DNA from: Planctomycetota bacterium
Lineage (GTDB): Bacteria; Planctomycetota; PUPC01; JACPCR01
Direction: 5' to 3'
Assembly: GCA_016179685.1 (NCBI GenBank)
Contig: JACPCR010000062.1
Coordinates: forward strand, 124,001-188,000
DNA length: 64,000 nucleotides
The position numbers were made by a program, and so were the translations under genes. The notes under the pieces are model-generated. The model saw nothing but the letters and a program-made list of their open reading frames with translations. It did no database searches and was not told the DNA's origin. Of the stretch, positions 1-9,187 are shown in pieces; positions within the stretch are counted from its first letter, which is position 1; every line of letters starts with the position of its first letter.

Positions 1-1
1 G

Positions 2-241
2 AAGCAGATGCCCCTGGGACGGGAATACTTCCTCGTCCTGCTCCAGAAGCTGCTCAGGGACCCCGCCAGCGTTTCCTATTTCTTCTCCGAGATGCCTCCA
101 TTCAAGGACGGCCCGCCGCGGTATCTCCGTCTCGCCTTCTATGACTATCACATGAGCAGTCCCGAGACGTTCCAGAAGACCGGAGAATTCTGGACACGCA
201 AGCTGGTAGGCTACGATTACGCGCTGATCCGTCGGGAGTAG
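2..241 (+). CDS. Lipase maturation factor family protein, C-terminal fragment
   Basis: Only the last 79 codons lie in the window; the frame is open to the left edge. The tail reads like the C-terminus of the LMF1/LMF2 family: a hydrophobic YFLVLLQKLL stretch, then PPRYLRLAFYDYHMSS, then FWTRKLVGYDY, matching the family pattern PPRYVRAxLYxYRF ... WWRRELVGEY. In animals LMF1 is an ER membrane protein needed for lipase folding. The role of bacterial homologues is not established. The assignment rests on these tail motifs only. A palindromic repeat follows 11 bases after the stop codon. Confidence 0.7.
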   Translation, partial: KQMPLGREYFLVLLQKLLRDPASVSYFFSEMPPFKDGPPRYLRLAFYDYHMSSPETFQKTGEFWTRKLVGYDYALIRRE

Positions 242-252
242 CACACGCGTAC

Positions 253-272
253 GGAGGTGCGGGTGCGCTTCG
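253..272. repeat. Dispersed palindrome, copy 1 (core)
   Basis: GGAGGTGC-GGGT-GCGCTTCG: 8-base half sites around a 4-base spacer, with some G:T pairs. Flanks (cgtac ... gtacg) extend the dyad imperfectly. It lies just after the stop codon of the upstream partial gene. It belongs to the RRYGC-N4-GCRYY family found at seven other places in the window. Confidence 0.5.
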
Positions 273-303
273 GCATCCGTGTACGAGTTGAGGCAGTGCT
301 TCG

Positions 304-1170
304 CTAACGGCTCTGGGCTTTTGCGAAGAACGGCTTCTCGAGATAGGTTTGGACCTCGTAAATCGAGCCGGAGCGTTCCGGGTAAGGCCGTGGAATCCGG
401 ATGGGGATGGGGGTCAAGCGCGGCTCGCGGGTGGGCTCGCCGCGCAGGATGCAGGCATTGAAGGCGTTCCAGTCGGGCACGCCGAGCAGGGGCCACGCGT
501 CCACCGCGCAGTACTGGAAGAGGAGCAGACGCCGGGGCCGCTTCGAGCGATTCGGCGCCGATCCGTGCAGCAGGCGTGCATGATGCAGCGAAATGCCGCC
601 GGCGGGGACCTCCACGGGGACGGCCGACTCGGGCTGAAACCGCGAATCCGTGACGGCGCCGATGAAGACCCCGTTCTGGTGATGGTCGTAGATGGGACCG
701 CGGTGCGATCCGGGTATGACCAGGAGACACCCGTTCTCCTGTGTCATGTCGTCCATGGCAACGCCCACGGCGAGAAGGTCGTCGTTCGTATGGGGATAGA
801 AGGCGAAGTCCTGATGCCACTCGACCGGGCTTCCGAACTCCGGCGACTTCATGTTCAGCTTGTCCCCGTTGTACCGAATGGCCGGACCGATGAGCTGCCC
901 GACGAGGTCCAGAATCCGGGGATGCCGCAACGTCCTGTCGTAGACCGCGTGCTGGCGGGTGGGGCTCTTCAGTCGCCTCAGCTTCGGAGTCTCCGGGGTG
1001 TGGCCCGGCTCGAGGTCGAACACCTCGTCATGCTGAGTGACGCTGCGGGACTTTTCTACAAACTCGTCCGTCACCCGGCGGAGCTCCTCGATCTCGGCCT
1101 GTGTGAGAACGTTTTCGACGGCGATGTAGCCCCGGGAATGATAGGACTCGATCTGCTTCGGGCTGAGCAT
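304..1170 (-). CDS. Phytanoyl-CoA dioxygenase (PhyH) family protein
   Basis: A 288-residue Fe(II)/2-oxoglutarate-dependent oxygenase of the PhyH family. The cupin metal triad is visible: H119 and D121 in EWHQDFAF, and the distal H202 in ARLLHGSAPN. Basic residues that can hold the 2-oxoglutarate carboxylate follow (NRSKRPRR). The N-terminus (LSPKQIESYHSRGYI) is the usual PhyH start. I chose the ATG at 1170, preceded by AAGGAAA at good spacing, not the in-frame start at 1287. Substrate is unknown; bacterial members hydroxylate many small molecules. It is divergent from the next gene, a sugar-acid dehydratase homologue. Confidence 0.88.
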   Translation of the reverse strand: MLSPKQIESYHSRGYIAVENVLTQAEIEELRRVTDEFVEKSRSVTQHDEVFDLEPGHTPETPKLRRLKSPTRQHAVYDRTLRHPRILDLVGQLIGPAIRYNGDKLNMKSPEFGSPVEWHQDFAFYPHTNDDLLAVGVAMDDMTQENGCLLVIPGSHRGPIYDHHQNGVFIGAVTDSRFQPESAVPVEVPAGGISLHHARLLHGSAPNRSKRPRRLLLFQYCAVDAWPLLGVPDWNAFNACILRGEPTREPRLTPIPIRIPRPYPERSGSIYEVQTYLEKPFFAKAQSR

Positions 1171-1307
1171 GGCGGGTTTCCTTGCGCCTGGGGAGAAATG
1201 GATTTTCACGGAGTCATCGAGTCTAATAGTATAGAAACATTCGCCGGGCAATCGAGCGGGTCTGACCCGCTTGCTCCTTCGGTCCACTCGCTTTCTGAGG
1301 TGGTTTC

Positions 1308-2504
1308 ATGGTCGCTATCCGAGACGTTCGAGGCATTCTCACCGCTCCCGCCGGCATCAACCTGGTCGTGGTCAAGGTCGAGACCTCCGAGCCGGGTCTG
1401 TACGGTCTCGGCTGCGCCACCTTCACGCAGCGTTACCTGGCCGTGGAGGCGGCGCTGATGGAACATATCCGGCCGCTGGTCATCGGCCGGGACTCGGACC
1501 GGATCGAGGAGTTGTTCCAGCTCATGATGATCAACGGCTACTGGCGCAACGGCCCCGTGCTGAACAATGCCATTTCCGGCGTGGACATGGCCTTGTGGGA
1601 CCTCAAGGCGAAGCGAGCCGGGATGCCGCTCCACGACCTGCTGGGCGGGCGGTGCCGCGAGGGTGCGGCCGTCTATCGCCACGCGGATGGAAGGGACCCG
1701 AAAGAAGTCGAAGACAACGTCCGGCGCTTCATGGAGGAGGGCGTGCGTTACGTCCGGGTGCAGTGCGGGGGCTACGGCGGCGTGCGGCACGACGGGGACC
1801 GTCCGGAGGGCGCCCCCGAGGGTGCCTACTATCACCCGCGGCGTTATACGCGTGCCGCGGTGGCGGCCATCGAGCATGTCCGGAATCGCATCGGCGACGA
1901 GGTCGAGCTGCTCCACGACGTGCATGAACGCCTGTTCCCCGCCGAAGCGGTCGAGCTCGCACGCGAGCTGGAGAAGTTCAGGCTCTACTTCCTCGAGGAC
2001 CTGCTCGCGCCCGAGGACCTGGAATGGTTTGCCAACGTCCGGGCCGTCTGCGCCACGCCGATGGCGATGGGAGAGTTGTTCAATCACCCGAGGGAATGGA
2101 CGCCGCTGATCACAGGCCGTCTCATCGACTTCATGCGGATGCACATCAGCCAGATGGGCGGGCTGACCCCCGCGCGCAAGGTTGCCGCGCTCGGCGAAAT
2201 CTACGGCGTGCGCACCGCATGGCACGGCCCCGGCGACGTCTCACCCGTGGGACACGCCATGAACGTGCACCTCGACCTCGTCTGTCCCAACTTCGGCATC
2301 CAGGAATTCTCCGGCTTTAGCGATGCCACCCGCGAGGTCTTCCCGGGCTGCCCGGAACTGCGCCGCGGCTACCTGTACCCCCATCGCTCGCCCGGCCTCG
2401 GCATCGACCTCGACGAGAAGGCCGCCGCCCGTTTTCCCTGCACGCCCCATGTACAGACCTGGTCGCAGGCGCGCCTGCCGGACGGGTCGCTGCATCGGCC
2501 GTAA
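1308..2504 (+). CDS. Enolase-superfamily sugar-acid dehydratase, ManD/RspA type
   Basis: A 398-residue enolase-superfamily protein of the D-mannonate/D-gluconate dehydratase (ManD, RspA-like) subgroup. It has the capping segment YWRNGPVLNNAISGVDMALW and the barrel ligands D204, E230 and E256 (LLHDVHERL, FLEDLLAPED, MGELFNHP), plus catalytic-type histidines H206 and H306 (AWHGPGDVSP). Spacing follows ManD closely. The family dehydrates D-mannonate to 2-keto-3-deoxygluconate with Mg2+; low-activity members are common, so the substrate is open. A GAGGTGG ribosome site precedes the ATG. A second, unrelated mannonate-dehydratase-like gene lies at 14.3-15.3 kb. Confidence 0.85.
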   Translation: MVAIRDVRGILTAPAGINLVVVKVETSEPGLYGLGCATFTQRYLAVEAALMEHIRPLVIGRDSDRIEELFQLMMINGYWRNGPVLNNAISGVDMALWDLKAKRAGMPLHDLLGGRCREGAAVYRHADGRDPKEVEDNVRRFMEEGVRYVRVQCGGYGGVRHDGDRPEGAPEGAYYHPRRYTRAAVAAIEHVRNRIGDEVELLHDVHERLFPAEAVELARELEKFRLYFLEDLLAPEDLEWFANVRAVCATPMAMGELFNHPREWTPLITGRLIDFMRMHISQMGGLTPARKVAALGEIYGVRTAWHGPGDVSPVGHAMNVHLDLVCPNFGIQEFSGFSDATREVFPGCPELRRGYLYPHRSPGLGIDLDEKAAARFPCTPHVQTWSQARLPDGSLHRP

Positions 2505-2509
2505 GAGGA

Positions 2510-2552
2510 GTGTCAGGTGTCAGCCGAACCCTGGTAAGGTATCGGGTGTCAG
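2510..2552. repeat. GTGTCAG heptamer copies
   Basis: Two tandem GTGTCAG units (2510-2523) and one further copy (2546-2552) lie between the dehydratase gene and msrB. It is the same heptamer that builds the large inverted arrays at 33.1-33.3 kb. Confidence 0.7.
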
Positions 2553-2659
2553 GAGAGGCGAACTGAAGATCATGACCGGAGAAGGGGCAACAAGAGGATG
2601 GCCGTGGTGGAAGGTCCTCCTTTGGACTCATCCGGGAATTCCAGAACGGAGAAGAACTC

Positions 2660-3070
2660 ATGCCGGAGAAGATCGTCAAGAGCGACAAGGAATGGCGTGA
2701 CGTGCTGACGCCCGAGCAGTACCGCATCTGCCGGAAGAAGGGGACGGAGCGCGCCTTTACGGGCACCTACCACAACTGCAAGGAAAAAGGGATTTACGAA
2801 TGCGTCTGTTGCGGCAATCCGCTGTTCAACTCAGAGACGAAGTTCGACTCCGGCACGGGGTGGCCGAGCTTCTGGTCGCCCGTGTCGGCGGAGAACGTGC
2901 TGACGGAGGAGGATAGGGGTTTCTTCATGGTGCGCACGGAGGTGCTGTGCAGCCGGTGCGGCGCGCACCTCGGGCACGTGTTCGAGGACGGCCCTCCGCC
3001 GACGAACCTCCGCTACTGCATCAATTCGGCGGCTCTGAAATTGAAGGAAGAGACCCCCCATGCCGGTTGA
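2660..3070 (+). CDS. msrB: Peptide-methionine (R)-S-oxide reductase MsrB
   Basis: A 136-residue cytoplasmic repair enzyme that reduces the R epimer of methionine sulfoxide in proteins. Zinc ligands are visible as two CxxC pairs (C48/C51 in ECVCCGNP, C97/C100 in CSRCGAH). The catalytic cysteine is C120 in RYCINSAAL. The segments TGWPSFW and LGHVFEDGP are family hallmarks. Length matches stand-alone MsrB. GGAGAAG precedes the ATG. Its last codons overlap the start of the following secreted-protein gene by 11 bases, so the two are probably co-translated. No msrA is seen nearby. Confidence 0.95.
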   Translation: MPEKIVKSDKEWRDVLTPEQYRICRKKGTERAFTGTYHNCKEKGIYECVCCGNPLFNSETKFDSGTGWPSFWSPVSAENVLTEEDRGFFMVRTEVLCSRCGAHLGHVFEDGPPPTNLRYCINSAALKLKEETPHAG

Positions 3071-5954
3071 GCTCAGGCCCTGCTCCGATAGAGGAAGCCC
3101 TGCCCTTCTCCCGTTCAGGTCTTGGGGCGTGTGCTGGCTTCTTTTCGGGATGTCCGCCATCGGCCGAGGAAGCGTCTGCGCCGAACCCTGGTGGGACCAG
3201 GCCTGGTCCCACCGCCTTGCGGTCGAGGTCAGTGCGGAGACTCTTCCGAACCTGGACAGGACAGCCGCCCATGCCCGCATTCCGACATCGGGTCGTTGTC
3301 GGCCCGACGGGGCGGACCTGCGGGTGATCGCCCCGAGCGGGAAGCCGGCGGCCTACCATCGGATCGACACGCATCCGGAGACCGAGACGGAACTGATCTT
3401 TTCCGTCTCGGAGGGGCCGGGTGTGTACTGGATATATTTCGGCAATGCTGGGGCCGAGCCGCGATCGGAGACCTTCGCGCCGCGGTGCGGCCTGACGCTC
3501 GCGTTCCATGAACTGGGCCGATTTCCTTCGGACCAGCCGGTCTTGCAGCAGACCTGGGAGCGCGACGGCATGATCATGGAGTACAAGGATTTTGTGTCGT
3601 ATGTCGAATCGAAGGGGAGGCTGATCGAGGCGCAGACCTGGCCTCGGCTGGAACTCGATCACGGGCCGCGGGGACCGGTCAAGGAATCGCTCCTCGTGTT
3701 CCATGGCTGGCTACGAGTGGCCGCCGCGGGCGAGTATGTCTTCACCATCGCCTCGGACGATCCGGCGGCCATCCTTCTCCGCGGGGTGGAACTGGCTGCG
3801 CCGGGCCCAAAGTCTTCGAAGTCCGAAGGCGTGACGAACCTCCATCTCGAGGTGGGCGAGGACGACATCGAGACCGCCATGACGGTGGAGGAGAGCCGGG
3901 CCAGGCCGGAAGGGGTGCAGAAGACCGTCCTTTACTTTCCCGGAGGCCGGAAGGAGTTCCACCGCCGGACTCACGGGCGTGCGACCTTCACGGGCAAAGT
4001 GGCGTTGAAGGAAGGGATCAAGGAATTGTCCTACTATCAGACGATCTGGAAGGACCTCCAGTTCGCGTCGCTGGCCTGGATGCGGCCGGGCCAGCCCTCC
4101 TGGCAGGTGCTCCAGGCGAAAGACTTCGTTCAACCGGTCGAGGCCCGGGCGGCACGTCTCGAGGTCCGGGACGATCCGGCCGCATCGGCGTTCGAGCTTC
4201 GCGAGTTGAACACCTACTGGATCGACCAGCACCGGTACATCGAGGTGGAGGCCGAGGTGATCGGGCCGAGGGCCGATCTGTCCTACGCCTGGAACTTCGG
4301 CGACGGAGTGGATAACGTGACCGGCCCAAAGGTCACACACGTTTATCTCAGCACGGGGCCCTTCAAAGTGACGCTGACCTCTTCACGGGGCGACTCGGCG
4401 AGGAGCGAGTTCAGCCTGACGGCTTACGTGACCGGCGCGTACCACCGCGAGAGCGACTTCGACCGGACGATCGCCCGGTACGCGTCCATCCTGGAGAAGT
4501 ATCCTTTCCATCAACTGCCGACTCCCTATTTCCAGGCCTGCATGACCCTGTTCGAGAAGGTCTATCCTCAACCCGCGGCCCTGGTCAAGGTCCTGGCGGC
4601 CTACGTGGACACCCACACGCCGCGGAAGGAGGCCGGCGCTCATGAGGGCGAGTTCCTCTATTACGCCATGCCGGAGCACAAACGGATCACGCCCGGGTCG
4701 TATCAGAACCTGCGGGACACGCTCTCCGGCTTCTACATGCACCTCGCGTCGTGGCAACGCCATCCGGCGGTGGAGGACCCGGACGGGGCGATCCGGACCT
4801 ACCGCCGGCTTCTGGAGTTTTTCCCGGACCATTATCCGGCCAGTATTTTCGATAAGCGCGGGGCCGCCTTTCTACAGATCGGCCGGACGTGCCTCGAGCA
4901 GAAGAGGCTGGAACAGGCCGGGAGGCTGTTCGAAGAGATGGAGGAAGACGCCCGCGACGGATTCCGCGAGTGGCAGTACCACGGCGGCAGCGGACTGGAG
5001 GCGGACCGATACCGGCACTGGATTCGGTTCGCCATGGTGGGCCAGGCGGACGTCGCTGTGCGGCGTGGCGATCTCGATCTCTTGAAAACCGTCTGTGAGC
5101 GCGCCGACAAGGAGCAGCGCAAGCCGCTGAAGCCCGCCGTCGCCTCGAGCCGGAGGTCAACGCACCAGACGACGGTCGAGGACTTCATTCGGCGCGCCTG
5201 GACGGACGATGCCCTGGGCAGCATCGACGAGTGGGAGATCGAGTTTCCCAAGGACAAGCTCAAGGGGATGACGGAATTCCTCAGGTGCAAGGTCTACCTG
5301 CAGAAGCGCCAGTATGCCAGGGCCCTCGAGTCCCTCCACCTCGCCCGCAGCCTCATGGAGTCCGCCGACGATACTCTGGCGGAGGTTCGTTTCCTGGAGG
5401 CTGAAATCCGGTTCTGGAGCGGTGAGCGCCAGGAGGCTGCCCGGCTCTACGGCAAGTTCCTCGAAGAGTTCCACCAGGACGCGGCCGCCGAGGTCGCGCG
5501 CCGCCGGCTCTCCACCCTGGACGTGATCCGGCTGGACCTGGGCGACGAGCCCGAGCCGTACCTGGTGGAGCACCAGGCCTTCCGCATCCACGACGACGTT
5601 TACCCGCTGGTGGACGCCGTGCCGGGCTGGGGCGGCCACTACCGGATGGTGGCGCGTCATTGTCCCCTGACTTACGAATTCCCGATACCCGCCGGCACCC
5701 CGCGCATCCTCTTGCGTCTTCGCAAGAAGGGGATCATGCTGCTGGAGATCAACGGCAAGCCCTTCTGGCAGGAGCCGCACGACCGCAAGGACGAGGACGT
5801 GGTGGACCTCGATCTCCTCCTCACGGACGCGTCCCAGTGGTCCGGTGGCAAGATTCGACTGACCTTCCGCGACGGGTTGAACTATTGGCCCTACTGGGAC
5901 CCGGTCAGCCTGTTCATCGACTGGCTCGAGCTGCATCTCCTGCGGGTGGAGTGA
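3060..5954 (+). CDS. Secreted DUF2341/PA14/PKD/TPR-type modular protein
   Basis: A 964-residue exported protein. An N-terminal hydrophobic stretch (about residues 22-41) acts as signal. It is followed by a DUF2341-like domain starting [11 protein letters not shown] (43-145), a PA14-like beta domain (about 215-355, [19 protein letters not shown]), and a PKD domain (about 395-462, SYAWNFGDG then [13 protein letters not shown]). Then comes a helical TPR-like region (about 475-815) and a C-terminal beta domain ending [13 protein letters not shown]14 and PKD modules bind glycans or mediate surface contacts; no catalytic motif is seen. The start overlaps msrB by 11 bases. Function unknown. Confidence 0.8.
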   Translation: MPVELRPCSDRGSPALLPFRSWGVCWLLFGMSAIGRGSVCAEPWWDQAWSHRLAVEVSAETLPNLDRTAAHARIPTSGRCRPDGADLRVIAPSGKPAAYHRIDTHPETETELIFSVSEGPGVYWIYFGNAGAEPRSETFAPRCGLTLAFHELGRFPSDQPVLQQTWERDGMIMEYKDFVSYVESKGRLIEAQTWPRLELDHGPRGPVKESLLVFHGWLRVAAAGEYVFTIASDDPAAILLRGVELAAPGPKSSKSEGVTNLHLEVGEDDIETAMTVEESRARPEGVQKTVLYFPGGRKEFHRRTHGRATFTGKVALKEGIKELSYYQTIWKDLQFASLAWMRPGQPSWQVLQAKDFVQPVEARAARLEVRDDPAASAFELRELNTYWIDQHRYIEVEAEVIGPRADLSYAWNFGDGVDNVTGPKVTHVYLSTGPFKVTLTSSRGDSARSEFSLTAYVTGAYHRESDFDRTIARYASILEKYPFHQLPTPYFQACMTLFEKVYPQPAALVKVLAAYVDTHTPRKEAGAHEGEFLYYAMPEHKRITPGSYQNLRDTLSGFYMHLASWQRHPAVEDPDGAIRTYRRLLEFFPDHYPASIFDKRGAAFLQIGRTCLEQKRLEQAGRLFEEMEEDARDGFREWQYHGGSGLEADRYRHWIRFAMVGQADVAVRRGDLDLLKTVCERADKEQRKPLKPAVASSRRSTHQTTVEDFIRRAWTDDALGSIDEWEIEFPKDKLKGMTEFLRCKVYLQKRQYARALESLHLARSLMESADDTLAEVRFLEAEIRFWSGERQEAARLYGKFLEEFHQDAAAEVARRRLSTLDVIRLDLGDEPEPYLVEHQAFRIHDDVYPLVDAVPGWGGHYRMVARHCPLTYEFPIPAGTPRILLRLRKKGIMLLEINGKPFWQEPHDRKDEDVVDLDLLLTDASQWSGGKIRLTFRDGLNYWPYWDPVSLFIDWLELHLLRVE

Positions 5955-5990
5955 GGGGTAGAGGGCCCTGGGAAGTGGTGCGGCGAGCCG

Positions 5991-6578
5991 TCACTCCTTT
6001 GCCGCGCCGATCAGGCCGCAGGCGACGCGGCCGCCGGCGTCGCCCGTGGGCTGCGTCTTCAGATCGTCCGCCTTGGCGTGGACGATGACGCTGCGGCCCA
6101 GGATGCTGTGCGGGCCCTCGAGCGCCAGGTGTGCGTCCACGCGCTCGAGGTGCGCCCTGCCCGCCGCGTCCGCCACCAGATTGCCCAGGTCGCCCACGTG
6201 CCGCTGGGCGTCGTCCGGGCCCCCGTGCGGCATGTTCTCCGGGTTGAAATGCCCCCCTGCGGAAGAGGCGTCCGGGGCGCTGCAATCGCCATGGAGATGA
6301 ATGTGGAAGCCGTGCGGCCCGGGCGTCAAGCCCTCCACGTCCGCTACCACCTTCACGCCGTTCGCCGCCTTCTCGAAGGTCACCGTGCCCTTGACCGCGT
6401 TCCCCTGGGTCGGTTGAAGCACGGAGACGGCCCGGGCAACGCCAGCCGGGACCGGGACCGCCGAGGGCTCGGATTTCCGGCTTCTCGCCAGGCAGCACTC
6501 GTGAGCCTTGCAGCCCCCAAGCGCCAAAACCACCGCCGCACAGAATCCCCACAGATGAAACGTCCGAATGCTCGCCAT
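5991..6578 (-). CDS. sodC: Superoxide dismutase [Cu-Zn], lipoprotein type
   Basis: A 195-residue Cu,Zn superoxide dismutase. The N-terminus has a signal peptide ending in an LGGC lipobox (C23), so it is probably a membrane-anchored periplasmic lipoprotein. Copper and zinc ligands are readable: GFHIHLHGDC (H92, H94), GGHFNP (H110), H118, H127 with D130 (RHVGDLGN), and H167 (VIVHA). The disulfide pair is C99-C187 and the guiding arginine R184 (GGRVACGLI). It converts superoxide to peroxide outside the cytoplasm. It is convergent with the upstream secreted protein and overlaps no other reading frame of value. Confidence 0.95.
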   Translation of the reverse strand: MASIRTFHLWGFCAAVVLALGGCKAHECCLARSRKSEPSAVPVPAGVARAVSVLQPTQGNAVKGTVTFEKAANGVKVVADVEGLTPGPHGFHIHLHGDCSAPDASSAGGHFNPENMPHGGPDDAQRHVGDLGNLVADAAGRAHLERVDAHLALEGPHSILGRSVIVHAKADDLKTQPTGDAGGRVACGLIGAAKE

Positions 6579-6651
6579 GGTCTCCTCCTCTGGGTTGCAG
6601 TGCCCGCTGCATCAAGAAAGATATTATAGTTTCCTTCTCCCGGGGATGAAA

Positions 6652-7113
6652 ATGCTTTCCATCGTTCTGGTCGAGCCGGAAATCCCCAACAATACCGGCA
6701 ATATCGGCCGGCTGTGCGCCTGCACGGAGACGAGGCTCTACCTCGTGGGCCGGCTGGGCTTCTCCGTCGAGGAACACGCGGTACGTCGGGCGGGCATGGA
6801 TTACTGGCTGCAACTCGACGTCGAGCACCGGGAGTCGCTCGATCAGCTCTGGAGGGAGATGCCGGACAGGCGGTGGGTCTACTTCAGCGCCCGCGCCCGC
6901 CGGCTCTACACGGATTTCAGATTCCGGCCTGACGACATGCTGGTGTTCGGCAGGGAATCGTGCGGCCTGCCGCAGGCGCTGCTCGATGCTCATGCAGAGA
7001 CGAGCGTGCGCATCCCCATGGGAAACACCTTTGCGGACCGCAGCCTGAATGTGGCGCATGCTGCGGCCATCGGCCTTTACGAGGCCATCCGCCAGTGCGC
7101 GCTGTTGACCTGA
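6652..7113 (+). CDS. trmL: tRNA (cytidine(34)-2'-O)-methyltransferase TrmL
   Basis: A 153-residue SPOUT methyltransferase that 2'-O-methylates the wobble base of certain leucine tRNAs using SAM. Knot motifs are clear: VEPEIPNNTGNIGRLC at the start, LVFGRESCGLP, and IPMGNTFADRSLNVAHA near the end. Length is typical (about 155). I start at the ATG at 6652 (GGGGA 5 bases upstream) because homology begins at LSIVLVEPEIP; 6646 is an in-frame alternative. It diverges from sodC, with about 70 bases between the two starts. Confidence 0.93.
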   Translation: MLSIVLVEPEIPNNTGNIGRLCACTETRLYLVGRLGFSVEEHAVRRAGMDYWLQLDVEHRESLDQLWREMPDRRWVYFSARARRLYTDFRFRPDDMLVFGRESCGLPQALLDAHAETSVRIPMGNTFADRSLNVAHAAAIGLYEAIRQCALLT

Positions 7114-7447
7114 CGTTCGTTTCCCGATTCGCGAGTGCACCAGCACTTTTGAACAGGGATACGAGCGAGGCACCTGAGGCCTTTTTTGCACGAAAGCTGG
7201 CGATGGATAAAATGAAAATCTGAGACTTGAATGGCTGGTCGTTATCTCTCCGCGCCGCGCGCACCTTTGCGGGGCCCCTCATTCGGATGGGATGCTCCAA
7301 AAGGAGCGTGAACAGCTCCGGCGCGAGTGTCCCCGATGTCACAGCGGAATTCTTCTAATGTGACGGCAGCGCTTCTCTTCCCCGGTGCTGCGTCCGCCGG
7401 CGGACGCAGATGCGGAAGCGGCAGCTCCTACATGAGGAGGGCAAGGC
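7114..7447. other. Intergenic region trmL-prfB
   Basis: 334 bases without a gene. It holds a dispersed palindrome directly behind the trmL stop, a weak hairpin followed by six T residues (about 7169-7189, AGGC...GCCTTTTTT) that may end trmL transcription, and the prfB ribosome site GAGGAGG at 7434-7440. I see no convincing RNA gene. Confidence 0.5.
7116..7164. repeat. Dispersed palindrome, copy 2
   Basis: The core TTCGCGAGTGC-ACCA-GCACTTTTGAA has outer arms (cgtttccc ... gggatacg) that pair imperfectly, about 15 of 21 positions. It begins three bases after the trmL stop codon. Same family as the copies at 27.2, 35.0, 35.2 and 48.3 kb. Confidence 0.6.
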
Positions 7448-8564
7448 GTGGACAGTTCTCCGGCGGAACTTCACAATCGGCTGCAACAGCTTCGGGCGGA
7501 CCTGGAACATCTCCGGGACTCTCTTTGAAGTAGTGGTGAAAGAGGGCCGAATTCGGGACATCGAGCAGCAGATGGCCCGGCCCAACTTCTGGGACGCGGG
7601 TTCTGCGGCTCAGGACCTTGTGAGGGAACTGCGCGTCCTCACGGGGACGGTCAAGCCGGTCCGCGCGCTCGAGGCCCGGCTGGACGACCTTGCCGTCCTT
7701 CTGGAGCTGGGCCAGGAGGAGGGTGACGAGACCACCTTGCGAGAGGTGCAAGAGGGGGCCGAGGCGGCCGTCCGGGAGCTGGCAAGCCTCCAGTTCCGGG
7801 CGATGATGTCCGGGAAGAACGATTTCCGGGGCGCCTATCTCAGCATCCACGCTGGCGCGGGCGGGACCGAGTCGTGCGACTGGGCCCAGATGCTGTGCCG
7901 GATGTACACCCGATGGGGCGAGGCCCGCGGATTCGATCTCCACATGATTGACTGGCTGGACGGGGAACAGGCGGGTATCCGCAGTGCGACCATCAATTTC
8001 AGCGGCGAATACGCCTACGGCTACCTCCAGTCCGAGATCGGCGTTCACCGCCTGGTCCGGATTTCGCCCTTCGATGCGAACAGCCGCCGCCACACCTCCT
8101 TTGCTTCGGTGGACGTGGTCCCCGAGTTCGAGGATGACATCGTCATCGAGATTCTCGACAAGGACATACGGATCGAGACGCACGGAGCCGGGGGGCCTGG
8201 CGGTCAGAACGTGAACAAGGTGGAGACGGCGGTGCGCATCATCCACATTCCCACGGGCATCGTCGTGCAGTGCCAGAACGAGCGTTCCCAGCACAACAAT
8301 CGCAAGGTGGCGATGAAGCTCCTACAGGCGCGGCTCTACCGGCTCGAAGAACAGAAACGGGAAGAGGAGCAAGACAAGCTGTACGGGGAGAAAGGCGAGA
8401 TCGCCTGGGGCAACCAAATCCGGTCCTATGTCTTGCAGCCCTATCAGTTGGTCAAGGACCACCGGACCGACGTCGAGACGGCGAAGATTCAGGGCGTGCT
8501 CGACGGCGATCTGGACCGCTTCATCGAGGCCTATTTGAAGAGGAAGATGCTGGTCAAGAAATAG
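7448..8564 (+). CDS. prfB: Peptide chain release factor 2, expressed by +1 frameshift
   Basis: RF2 recognises UGA/UAA stop codons. The gene is split between two frames. GTG at 7448, 7 bases after GAGGAGG, opens 26 codons ending LEHLRDSL, then CTT TGA at 7523-7528. After a +1 slip the +1 frame continues from GAA (7527) as [16 protein letters not shown], giving 371 residues (E. coli RF2 has 365). The codon-recognition motif SPF sits at 206-208 ([13 protein letters not shown]) and the catalytic GGQ at 251-253 ([14 protein letters not shown]), each one residue from its E. coli position. A naive open frame from 7410 gives a wrong N-terminus. Confidence 0.95.
7523..7528 (+). promoter_or_regulatory. 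prfB: prfB programmed +1 frameshift site (CTT TGA)
   Basis: The slippery codon CTT is followed by in-frame TGA and then A. In the known RF2 autoregulation, scarce RF2 leaves the UGA unread and peptidyl-tRNA slips onto UUU, continuing at GAA. The upstream stimulatory Shine-Dalgarno-like sequence is weak here (CGGGA, versus AGGGGG in E. coli), and the base after TGA is A, not the usual C. Confidence 0.9.
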
Positions 8565-8584
8565 ATTCCGCGCCCCTTCCCGAG

Positions 8585-8998
8585 CTATTTCTTGCGCCGG
8601 AAAAGCCGGGTGAGCAGGCCGCTCCTGGAAACGCGCTCTTGCTGGATCGCGATCGTGGCTTTGAAGACGGTCTTCAATTTTTTGGCGTTCGTGCTCAACC
8701 CGAAGATTTCGATCACGTCGCCGTTTTTCAGCTCCCGCCGTCCCCGGCTCACGACCTCCCCGTTCACCAGCGTCCCGTTCGCGCTGGAATCTTCCAGGTA
8801 GAACTTTTGATTTTCGAAAAAAATCGTTGCGTGATAGCGGGAAACCTGTGTCGAGTAGAGCTTGACGCGGCAGTCGTCACCCCGGCCAATGGTGGTCGCA
8901 CGGCCCAGCTTGTAGGGTTTTTCGGACCGGAGATGGTCCGTCAGAATCCCGGTGACGACGAGGCGCGTCTTGGTCTTTTTGCCGGGCGTGCCGCTCAT
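8585..8998 (-). CDS. FHA domain protein
   Basis: A 137-residue cytoplasmic protein that is almost entirely one forkhead-associated domain, a phosphothreonine-binding module. Key residues are visible: GRATTIGRGDDCRVKL (GR and R), VSRYHATI (S and H), and DSSANGTLVNGE (N and G). The C-terminal tail is basic (LLTRLFRRKK). I chose the ATG at 8998 because AGGAGGAGCTCG lies just upstream; the open frame extends to 9106. It is convergent with prfB. Two Ser/Thr kinases in this window could be partners, but nothing here ties them to it. Confidence 0.9.
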   Translation of the reverse strand: MSGTPGKKTKTRLVVTGILTDHLRSEKPYKLGRATTIGRGDDCRVKLYSTQVSRYHATIFFENQKFYLEDSSANGTLVNGEVVSRGRRELKNGDVIEIFGLSTNAKKLKTVFKATIAIQQERVSRSGLLTRLFRRKK

Positions 8999-9010
8999 CG
9001 CGAGCTCCTC

Positions 9011-9049
9011 CTGAAATCCGCTGCGCCTTCCGGACACCGCGGATTTCAG
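9011..9049. repeat. Hairpin repeat type 2, copy 1
   Basis: Perfect 11-base arms CTGAAATCCGC (9011-9021) and GCGGATTTCAG (9039-9049) surround a TGCGCCTTCCGGACACC-like loop. A near-identical copy is at 26851-26885. This copy ends next to the FHA gene's ribosome site. Confidence 0.75.
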
Positions 9050-9133
9050 AACCCGGGTTGGCCGGCTTCGCCGGTCCAGCCCTGGCAGGGAAACGGAAGC
9101 CTTCAAATGTATCGCTCTTCAAGTGACGCCTAT

Positions 9134-9139
9134 TATAAT
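9134..9139 (+). promoter_or_regulatory. Candidate -10 box for the SDR gene
   Basis: A perfect TATAAT lies inside the symmetrical ATTATAAT, 48 bases before the SDR start. The same bases read as TATAAT on the other strand, facing the FHA gene, so it may serve both. No clear -35 box is visible on either side. Confidence 0.35.
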
Positions 9140-9187
9140 CAGAGGCAGGGAAGGATGAAGAGAGTACTCGCCAAAGGGAGGTGAATC

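Noticed and set aside
7410..7526. Open frame from 7410 as the prfB N-terminus
   Set aside because: Residues before the frameshift point in that frame have no RF2 character; the GTG 7448 frame does, with a ribosome site.
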